A stretch of 64,000 nucleotides of DNA. Source: Dastarcus helophoroides. Taxonomy: Eukaryota; Arthropoda; Insecta; Coleoptera; Bothrideridae. The stretch's first letter is position 1, and every line of letters starts with the position of its first letter. The stretch covers positions 20,674,536 through 20,738,535 of the forward strand of contig CM053326.1 of the NCBI GenBank assembly GCA_028583605.1. The letters run 5' to 3'. Under the pieces are notes generated by a model. The model searched no databases, was not told where the DNA came from, and saw only the letters and a program-made list of their open reading frames with translations. Below are positions 55,740 to 64,000 of the stretch, one piece after another. The position numbers and the translations under genes were made by a program.

Positions 55740-56900
55740 ATAATTAGTGTTATGTTTTCAGAGTCTTTAGTGAACATTTTTTCCCTAAATTTTGCAATAT
55801 TTCTCAAAAATTCTGCTATATTCTGAAAATTTGGACTTATTTCTAAATTATTGAAATTTCGACTTTTTTGATTCTCAAAATTCTTCGTTTTCTCATGATT
55901 TCGACCCCTATCTCAAATTTCAGTCTTTTTTCTTGAAATTTCGTATTTTTCAGTATTTAAAATTTTTCAAATTTCGTCGTTTTATAAAATCGTCTTTTTT
56001 CGAAATTCAAAGTTCGATTTTTTCTCAAAATATAGTTTTCTGAAAAATGTCCACGTTTTCTTCAAGTTTCAAAATTACGATTTTTTTTCACGAAATTTTA
56101 ATTTTTTCTCAAAATTGCACATTTTTTGTCTAAAATTTCTCCTTTCGAAAATTTTCCATTTGTCTCAAAATTGAGCTCTTTGTAAAAATTTTAACTTTTA
56201 CTTTAAATATCGACTACTTTCTAGAAATTTTGTCTGAAAAATTCGTCCTTTTTCTTGATATTTCGTGTGGAAAATTCGTCTTTTTCTTGAAATTTCGCCT
56301 GAAAGTTCGTCTTTTTTTTTGAAATTTCGTGTAAAAATTAGACTTTTTTCTTGAAATTTCGACCTTACTCCTTCCCCAAAACTCCACATTTTTGATGGAA
56401 CGGACTGGTCCTTCGTTATCTTCAAAAATTGGAATACAAATCAATACAAGATTTGTATTCCAATTTTTTTACATTTTTGCTCAAAATTTGACTTTTAGAA
56501 ATTAAGACCTTCTCTCAATTCCAACTTTTTTCTAGTTATATTATTGATATTATTTTCCCTCCAAATTTCGGCTTTTTTAATTTCACGATATTTGTCAAAG
56601 AATTTTTTTCCAGAAAATGTCGACTTTTAGTTGAATCGATTTTTCAAAAATTTCAATTTGCTTCTCAAAATTCGAAAATTTTATTTTCAAAATTCAGCTT
56701 CTTTCTCAAAATTTGAACTTCTCTGGGAACTTTCGTCTTTCTTCTTGCGATTTTTTTGATATTAAAGTCGAAATTTTGAATTCGAGTCGAAATTTTGACT
56801 TTGTAAGTTTTTCTTTTCTAAACTGAAATTTCTAAATCCGAAAGAAGTTAATAAATGTTCTTATAAGTCATAACATCATATTTCTAAGAAGTCAGTATTT
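55740..56900. repeat. Decayed AT-rich minisatellite block
   Basis: T-rich TTTCTTGAAATTTCG and TTTTCTCAAAATT motifs. A ~30-35 bp repeat at 56,210-56,370 contains TTTTTCTTGAAATTTCG. No gene. Confidence 0.7.
56396..56472. mobile_element. Collapsed copy of the 194-bp MITE
   Basis: ACGGACTGGTCCTTCGTTAT leads into AATTGGAATACAAAT. After six bases the arm is repeated inverted (AAGATTTGTATTCCAATT). The interior is lost and only the arms remain. Confidence 0.65.
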
Positions 56901-56931
56901 TGACGTTATACTTTACTATAATTTTCCATAC

Positions 56932-57208
56932 ATGTAATACTTCTATATGGCGTGTTTTGTCCCTTTGTTTGTGTCAAAAAGGCGAGATGGATTTATATGT
57001 TTGTCTTTTTCGAGGACAGAATATATTAACCAATCCCAAAGTTTACTTCACATATCCCTCTTCTCGGCAGTCGTCATTGTTATCATTCATTTATTAGTCT
57101 TGAATGCTTGTCCTCGGAAGAGTACGACCTATACTTTCATCTCATCTTTTTGATAAATCATTTTGCAGAGCCGATTATACACAACACGCCATATAGAAGT
57201 ATTACATA
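56932..57208. mobile_element. 277-bp MITE with ~27-bp inverted ends
   Basis: ATGTAATACTTCTATATGGC at 56,932 continues with GTGTT. The segment recurs inverted at 57,182-57,208. No open frame is credible inside. The superfamily is unknown; the ends lie in TA-rich sequence, so a target duplication is hard to define. Confidence 0.7.
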
Positions 57209-57209
57209 T

Positions 57210-57950
57210 ATGTAATTTTCAGATGCACACTTAATTTTCAGTCCACCATTGAAATGTTAACAAAAAGTAGGTATATGATTTTGACATAAACGTTTCTTTA
57301 AGTTTAAATTGGAAATGTTGAGGTGAAGGTCGAAATTTAAAAAGGAAATTCGAGAAATATACAATTTTTAAACAATAGTGGAAATTTGGAGATTATCGTT
57401 TGACATTTTTATTGAAAATAAAGTCAACACCGTCAGATGCAGAGTCGATATTACGGCGAGAAAACGGCGGAAATTTTGAGGTTAACGCCAAATTAAAAAA
57501 AACATTGTTTTTGATTCGTTGCTGCGCGTGTAAAAGGAGTTATGGTAGTACTGTCTATACTGCTAGAGTCAAAACCACATCAAAAGTATACATTGTCTCA
57601 TTTGATTAACGTAGTATTTAGACTAGATAACGTGCGCTATGAAATAAAAGACAGAGAACTTTTATGACTGAAGAGTGTCATCATTAAAATCATTCAATCA
57701 TAATAAAGAAATATTTCATTGGAAAAATAAAAGAGTAAGTTAAAAAATATTAGAAAACTGGCTCCAGCAGGTTGAATTGACAAATTAGTTAACGGGCAGT
57801 CCTGAAAAGATTGACACATAACTTTAAAACAGAAGTAAATAATAGTGATTCATTCTATGGAAGCTCACTGAATCGTTCATATAAAAGCAACATTGCCATA
57901 TTTAATAAACTACGGAAGCGGAAGAAGTAGGATAAAAAATAAATTTTTGA
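57210..57950. other. Intergenic, nothing supported
   Basis: Unique AT-rich DNA. The 69-codon frame at 57,400-57,609 has no recognisable motif. Confidence 0.35.
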
Positions 57951-57953
57951 TAT

Positions 57954-58248
57954 TGTTGCGCGTTATCGGTTCGACTGATTAACACTTGCTGAACTGTAAG
58001 CACTTTATTTTAAAAGTGAACTCTGAACACTACAATTACAATTCACTAACACTGTTTAATGAATTGACTTATTCATTGAATTCTAACTAACTTGACTGAG
58101 GGAAAAGTGACCGCCTTATATAGGTCCCGGTCCGGGTTCTAGAAGAATTTGGCGGATATCTGCTGTTTGATTCTTTATCGCGGCCGCTTTCCCTTGTCAA
58201 ATTTTCTAGAAAATTCCCAATTAAACTTTTTAATTACATTTTGTTACA
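57954..58248 (-). mobile_element. Candidate solo LTR (~295 bp)
   Basis: On the minus strand the segment begins TGTAACAAAATG and ends ACGCGCAACA. It has TATATAAG (plus 58,115-58,122), an initiator CTCAGTCAAG 25 bp downstream (A at plus 58,097), and AATAAA (plus 58,004-58,009). This is the TATA, Inr and poly(A) order of an insect LTR. No second copy or internal region is in the window. I could not find a matching target duplication, so the exact borders are uncertain. Confidence 0.5.
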
Positions 58249-58560
58249 ATCTTTATTCACTAATTACTTCTATCATATGCTCTAAAGCTGTACTTCGAAG
58301 TATCTAAAATGTTTTATATTTTATTTTTCATCGTTTTCTTCCTTTTTACGAAAATGGTACTTTTTGTAACATATGATTAAACCGTTGGCTTCTTACAAAG
58401 CTCAATGTTAAGAGCGTGAAATTTCAAGTGTCAACAACTTTTTACTGGTTCTCTGTAGCTCTTCAAAAATTTAACTGGATCATTATCTTACTATAATCTA
58501 CCAATATGTCCAGTTTCATGAAATTCTGAACGGTAATTCTAAAACCGACAGGACTACCTT

Positions 58561-59556
58561 CAGTGGCGTGCATACAATGAAGGCGAAAAGGCATTGCCTA
58601 CCCTGGCAAAATCAGAAAAGAAAATATATTTATTCCTAAATAAAATTAATTTTTCAGCAGACGCATTGTTTCGCTTTATTAATACTTTGTTTCCCTTTTC
58701 CATCATTAAAAAAGGGTACAAACTTTTAAAATTAATTCAAAGCTATTGCAAAGTTAACACGAATGCGTTAATATTCCAGTGAACAGTCACACTCCATCAC
58801 AATATTCCCCTGTAGGTGGCCCATAAGCCAAAGGCATAGGCAGATAACAACAATACCATAGCGCTTATATGGAGATGTAAAGGCAGCACCTTTTATTTGC
58901 TAATGTGTATATTGTAGCGACATCTTTGTTATAGTGGAGGTACATTACATTAGAACTTTCCATTTTGGAAAATCCCGTGGATATTAACTTATAATGCAAT
59001 TTGTTAGTCTTGTTGTCAACGTCTACGTGTGTGTTTTGTAGTGTTTATTTAGTACACACGAATTCATTCGTTGTATTTTTTAACAAACTTTATTCAAGAT
59101 ATTTAATATATACATAGTGTTGAACTGTTCTGTTACTGTTACTGTTAATTTATTGGACTGGTAGTGACAAAAATGCAGTGAAAATGCGATCACGGTGAAA
59201 ACTGCTTACATGGCTAAAAAACTTTCATTGGTGTTCATAAACACGAAATTACCGCGACAGGACGTCTTATTCTACTTAAACTTGTGTTTGGATATTTTGG
59301 TAAAAAAATTTATGACAATTACAAATGGATTATTATTTTCAAAAGAATAAAATACGTGGACTGAAAAGTTTTATAATTCATAAAGTTTGGTTCCACTTTC
59401 AAACGTGCAAATAGGATTCTTGCAACGACTTTCTGCTGTGTAAGTACACGATAATTTTTGCTACATTACATTTACTCCAACGTTTACTTTTGTCTGTGTC
59501 GAAATCATCGGATATCTATTTGCCTACCCTGTCTCAAATGACACTGCACGCCACTG
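58561..59556. mobile_element. hAT-type MITE (CAGTGGCGTGCA), 996 bp
   Basis: Perfect 12-bp inverted ends CAGTGGCGTGCA/TGCACGCCACTG. Flanking octamers ACTACCTT (58,553-58,560) and ACTACCAA (59,557-59,564) share 6 of 8 bases. GCATTGCCTACC near the left end and TTTGCCTACC near the right end extend the inverted relationship. There is no transposase frame. Confidence 0.75.
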
Positions 59557-59564
59557 ACTACCAA

Positions 59565-60451
59565 AATAAATAAAATTCGAGATAACAACATTACTTAGTT
59601 TGCACATGATCTCAGACTTAAATTTTTGACTTTTGAGTGACGAGCACAATTATATAGGTTATATTCCAAATAACTTAGCTTTCAAAATTAATGGGAAAAT
59701 CGCTTAAACTCATTTTTACGAAATTTGACTTAACCCCTTTTACGAGTGCAGCAGCGAATGAAAGTCGACATTTTGACCAAAAACTCAAAATTTCAACGTT
59801 ACAATCTAATTGGCGAAAATGCTGAAGTTTGAAGCTCAAAGTTAACTTTTTCTGAAATAAAATTCGGGTTCATATTCTGAGGTGATAACTTAACCAAAGA
59901 TCCAAATGGGTGCCTATTTGGGGATACTTTCGCCATCCTTATCCCGTTGCTATTTTCTGAAAATTCAAAATTTATTTTTTACCAAAGATTTCAAATTTTG
60001 ATTACGCATTTAATTTTTCATTTTTAAGTCGAAATTTTGGGGAAAAATATTTAAGAATATTTTAGGAAAAAATTCAAATTTCAAGAAATATAAATTGCCA
60101 CAAAATAATCGATATTTTCAGCTCGACGATGATTTTTTTCGAAAAAAAGTCGATGTTTGTTGGTTCAAAATCGATGTTATGAAAAAAATGACCATTTGAG
60201 GTTAACATCAACATTTTAAGGAAAAAGTTATTCATTTAAATTAAAATACATATTTCGAGAAATTTCACTTAAAAATAATTTTAACGAAAATGTTGAAATT
60301 ACGACGCCGACTTTTTAAGGAATAAATTCGAAAAAACAACTCCACGTTGTTGTTTTTCATAAAACTGTGACGTGAAATGTAAAATTTTGATTCGAAATAT
60401 GCACTTTAACTGGAATTATTGACGTTTTCACGAAGTTTCGAAGGTCTTTCA
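59565..60451. repeat. AT-rich DNA with minisatellite traces
   Basis: TTTCGA-type motifs at 59,950-60,330. No gene. Confidence 0.45.
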
Positions 60452-60640
60452 CAGTGGCGTGCGTACAATGAAGGCAAAAAGGCATTGCTTACCTTACCAA
60501 AATCAAAATAGAAAATGTAAAGGTACACCTACTCGTATTAAAAATATTTTTTACTATAAAGAGACAAGATTTCCTTTTAATAATACTTCGTTTCCCTTTT
60601 CGACCATTAACAAAATTCACAGATTTCGCAATCCTTGCAA
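60452..60640. mobile_element. Truncated copy of the 58,561 hAT-type MITE
   Basis: CAGTGGCGTGCGTACAATGA and GGCATTGCTTACC match the left end of the 58,561 element. Similarity continues through TAATACTTCGTTTCCCTTTT. The right end is missing. Confidence 0.7.
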
Positions 60641-60659
60641 CCAACGGAGTCATTGGAAA

Positions 60660-60947
60660 TGATAACACCAAATAGAAACATAATTAACACTTTATTTAAC
60701 ATACAAGGTTACACCACATGTACATTTCAGAAATTTGTCATTTCGACAAGTGGTTCCACGTGTCTTAGATATTCTGTCATCCCTATTTTTTGCAAGTTTA
60801 AGGATCATTTTATTGACACTGAATGTACCTCGCCCATTTTTCCTTCCTTTTTGAAAGGCAACGTTACAATGAATAGACCACAGGGTGTTCGTAAGTAGTA
60901 ATTGTCTTGAAAGTGTTATTCCGGGCCTTTTTTTCTTGGGATAATAG
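60660..60947. other. Probable transposon remnant
   Basis: CAGGGTGTTCGTAAGTA near 60,881 resembles a common insect DNA-transposon end. The minus-strand frame at 60,692-61,021 runs into the neighbouring element's inverted repeat and shows no domain, so I do not call it a gene. Confidence 0.3.
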
Positions 60948-60949
60948 TA

Positions 60950-63650
60950 CAGGGTCTTCATTAATGTCCGAGTCTCACGTGACTCGATCTTGTAGGCAAC
61001 CAAACATACACTTATGCACAAAATAAATAATAAAATCCCTAACTATCAGCTATTCAATATTCCCTGCCTGCCAGTGGCGTTTCATTCTTGGGGGCACTGG
61101 GATTAAATAAAGATATATTTAAACGTGGCCTTTAAGATTATTGGTTAGTAGACATAAAATATTCACTTTACTAAAATGAATATTGTTTCTGATAGGCCTA
61201 GCAGGACCTCTTTAGGTTGAAACTGTTTCATAGTAACATCTTTTAATGTCTTTTGAATACTAATTTTAGATTACTGACTGCAAACTCTTGTTCGAAATTT
61301 AGAAAATTTTAGTAAAAGGGTGAAAGAACTTTTGCGCTATATTGAAAAATAGTTTTAATATTATTTGGTATTAAATAGTTTTAATATTGTTTTAAAAACT
61401 GCAAATACTGTTAATATTTCAAATAATGTGTTACTACTCTTCTTTAATGGTTACAAATTGTAGAAATACATAACTTTTGAATGTTTGTTGCTGCACAATT
61501 TAATTGAGTTTTTTGCAGCTTGTTCTTAATTACTAGGAAAAAGTCTGAAAGTAGATAATTTATGAAATTGCCTAATTTCACAGCTGCCCAATCGATAGTT
61601 GTTTGATTTAAAATTGAACGCTATAACTAATCCTACCGAAAATTAAAAATTGACAGAACTCACAAGTTGCCACTTATTAAAACCTTTTATGAACAAAAAA
61701 AATTTGAAAACAAGGGGAAAGACGTGGAAAAACAATTTCAGTTTTCAATTTTGGTCAAATGGGAGAGTAGTTCGTCTTATTAGATCGAACAAAAAGTGAT
61801 TGAGCAGCTGCTTGTCCTAAACAATTAAATAAATTATCTGTTTTCGGGTTTTTTTCCTGATAATCAAGAACAGGACACAAAAAACTCAAATTGTGTTTAC
61901 ATACGAATAAAAGTTTCAGCAACTTAATTGCCCATTACATAAAATATGAAAAAAGTTTGGAAATAAAAAAAGACAGTAATGATTTTAGCATTTCATTTAT
62001 TTCAAGGAGTCAATTACTCATAAGAAAACCAAACAGAAACAAAGTTAAAAAAAACAGTATCTACTCTACAGAAATATGCATTTTCAATTATATACTATAC
62101 AACATTTAAATAATTATCAACCAACAATTATCTACTGATAAAAAAGGCTCTTTTAAACTAAAGAAGATGTTCAAAGTGTCCACCTTCATTTTGTAAACAT
62201 AAATTTACGCTACGTTTCATGCAATCAAAAACATGTTGCAGTTCAATTGGTGATATACAGTCTATTTCATGCTGAACTGCAACTTCTGGTTCTTCAATTG
62301 TGTGCAAATGATTTTTAAATACATTATGTTTAATGCGACCGAACAGATAAAAATCTAAAGGTGTTAGATCAGGACTTCGTGCAGGCCATAAACCTCTACT
62401 GATTAAACGATCATCATAAAATTCTTTCAAATATCTTAACATTTGTGCCGAAGTATGTGCTGTAGCTGCATCTTGTTGGAAGTATCCAAGTTGCAGTTCA
62501 TCATTATGCATAATCTCCAGAGCTTGTTGTAAAATGGCCCAGTATCGTTCTCCATTTATTGTGTCTCGAAAAAAAAATGGTCCTATTATCCTTCTTCTTG
62601 AAATTGCTACCCATACACCAATCTTCTGGGGATGTAAAGGTGTTTCAATAAAATTATGTGGATTTTCTGTACCCCAAATTCTATAGTTTTGACTATTCAC
62701 ATTACCAGACAAATGTACCCAGGCTTCATCGAAAAAAAAAAGTCAAGTCTAATATATCATTATTGTTTAAATTTTCATTAAACCAATGACAAAACTGAAC
62801 TCGTTGATTATAATCTAGTGGTTTTAACTCTTGAACGACAGTCATTTTATAGGGATGCATATGTAACTGCTTCGTTAATGCTTTGTGACAAGTTCCAATT
62901 GACAGACCTATAAAAAAAATTAGAAAATAAATTTTAGTTGCAGCATTACATTTCTTCATGAAAATCTTATTGCTTACAAAAAATGTGTATGTGCTTTTAA
63001 AGTTATCAATAATTAAATCAATATTTATAATACGTACCTGTCTGGATAGATAACTGTGAAATAGATTTTTTAGGACTTTGTTGCATGCGCTGTCGAATAT
63101 TTTCAACATTTTCTGTTAAAATTGGTCATCTACCTGTAGACTTGCCCTTGCAAATGCAATGTTTCTCCTCATAAGGTTTAATGAGCACTAATCTGTGGTT
63201 CTTAAAAATATCATATGGAATGTCAGCATCTGGAAACCTTTCGTTGAATTGTTCAATACAGGATTTCAATGAGTAAAACCAGCTTTCATTTGGATTCCGT
63301 GTACCACTGCGAAAATGCGCCATCAAAATAAAGGCGTCTTGTTCTGGCGTAAAAGGCATGTTTAGAAAACCAAGCCTAAAACACGTAAAATATTAAGCAC
63401 AACCTTAAAATAGCTGTACTTATAACTTACCCAAAGTTTTGATAAAAACTTTTTCTTTATTTTACACAAATTATTATTATATCATGTAAAATTTGGCATA
63501 AATTATGAGCACAAAACGCCCATGAACTGTCAGAATTTTTAGTCACTAGATTGTCCTGTCATATTCTCGCACCAAACCTCTAGAAATTAAAATCACTAGG
63601 ACAGAGAAGCGATGCGGTCACGTGGGATTCGGACATTAATGAAGACCCTG
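60950..63650 (-). mobile_element. Mariner-superfamily transposon, complete ends, 2.7 kb
   Basis: The 34-bp terminal inverted repeats begin CAGGGTCTTCATTAATGTCC (60,950-60,983; inverted at 63,617-63,650) and differ at two positions. TA flanks both ends (60,948-60,949 and 63,651-63,652). A broken transposase gene occupies the right part on the minus strand. The left 1.1 kb (61,030-62,150) is non-coding. It includes an isolated CAGTGGCGT hAT-like start at 61,075 without a partner. Confidence 0.85.
62158..63359 (-). pseudogene. Broken IS630/Tc1/mariner-type transposase with one intron
   Basis: Exon 1 is 63,359-63,038: an N-terminal region starting MPFTPEQDAFILMAHFRSG, with CICKGKSTGR. A 130-bp intron (63,037-62,908, GTACGT...TATAG) follows, then exon 2 at 62,907-62,158. 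Exon 2 contains FDEAWVHLSGN, IGVWVAISRRRIIGP, YFQQDAATAH and SPDLTPLDFYLFG, the three catalytic Asp regions. By my count 38 residues separate the second and third Asp. Two lesions break it: an in-frame TGA at 63,126-63,128, and a one-base excess in a run of ten A (plus 62,732-62,741) just before the first catalytic Asp. Transposases of this type cut and paste at TA sites. The gene is dead as read, unless the A10 run is a sequencing error. Confidence 0.85.
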
Positions 63651-63652
63651 TA

Positions 63653-64000
63653 TTTTGTTTTCAGTTTCCTCTTGATCCTAAAATTTATTTCCCCGGTCAT
63701 AAAATTGTTCTTCCTGACAAGAATTTATGGTCTTTGAATTACATGTCATATTTTGTTTCTTTAAATGGACTTTTAAATGACCAGCTGCATTCACCCAATT
63801 TGGTTTCCTGAAAATGAAGTTAATTTTTTCTAATTTCAATGGAATTTGTAATTACTCCCAAAATAAACTTGTTTCAGTTAATAAATCTATTTAGATTATT
63901 TCGCATTGAAATCAGGATCATCGAAAAAAACATAAGAGGGCAGTTGAATGGCAAATTTATCAATCTTAAAAATTGAGGTTGGTTCTGTGATTTTGTTTAT
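63653..64000. other. Flank of the mariner-type element, nothing supported
   Basis: AT-rich DNA. A short open stretch on the plus strand near 63,653-63,810 reads as protein-like (FPLDPKIYFPGHKI). It could be a fragment of another gene but is too short to assign. Confidence 0.3.

Noticed and set aside
56900..57153. 65- and 68-codon overlapping frames
   Set aside because: They lie inside the 277-bp MITE and have no motifs.
60692..61021. 109-codon minus-strand frame
   Set aside because: It crosses the border of the mariner-type element, so it cannot be one native gene.

Overview
The window reads as nuclear DNA of an insect. A beetle is my guess, not proven. The evidence is AT-rich DNA with spliced genes, chitin-binding peritrophin-A (CBM14) proteins, arthropod TCAGT initiators, and a dense layer of insect-type transposons. 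Coding content is low: two secreted CBM14 genes, one tRNA-Cys, one orphan candidate terminal exon, and broken transposon genes.

Layout. 0.5-2.6 kb: a small two-exon CBM14 gene (+) with a degraded hAT element in its intron and a mariner-type element 23 bp after its stop. 4-7 kb: a long-inverted-repeat element, foldback hairpins and a hAT MITE. 8.1-18.7 kb: a giant mucin-like peritrophin (-) of about 3,530 residues; its Thr/Ser/Pro core is a 32/33-residue tandem repeat between one N-terminal and three C-terminal CBM14 domains. 19.9-25.1 kb: decayed AT-rich minisatellite with a higher-order ~780-bp repeat. 25-28.7 kb: the orphan exon, a tRNA-derived SINE head and a non-LTR reverse transcriptase remnant. 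28.7-34.4 kb: more minisatellite, a single hammerhead-bearing monomer and an RTE-like 3' tail. 35.95 kb: tRNA-Cys(GCA). 36.5-41.5 kb: a 4.9-kb hAT-type element with an 8-bp target duplication; it carries minisatellite and a nested hammerhead array. 42-43.7 kb: minisatellites and unique DNA. 44.2-48.7 kb: an LTR element with two 201-bp LTRs that look identical and 4.1 kb of internal DNA without gag or pol. 48.7-57 kb: minisatellite, MITEs and a GC-rich island. 58-63.7 kb: a solo LTR, hAT MITEs and a complete-ended mariner-superfamily element with a broken transposase.

The most notable system is a retrozyme-like family. A ~377-bp monomer contains a type I hammerhead self-cleaving ribozyme (CUGANGA, 4-bp stem II, GAAA, minimal ACCGGU stem III, long stem I). 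It occurs as a tandem array at 38,574-39,586 flanked by an exact 12-bp target duplication and ending in an inverted segment. It also occurs as a single monomer at 33,467-33,728 with an imperfect 12-bp duplication, and as a decayed copy near 26.2 kb. Apparent age differs between copies. One array ribozyme has lost the first base pair of stem II.
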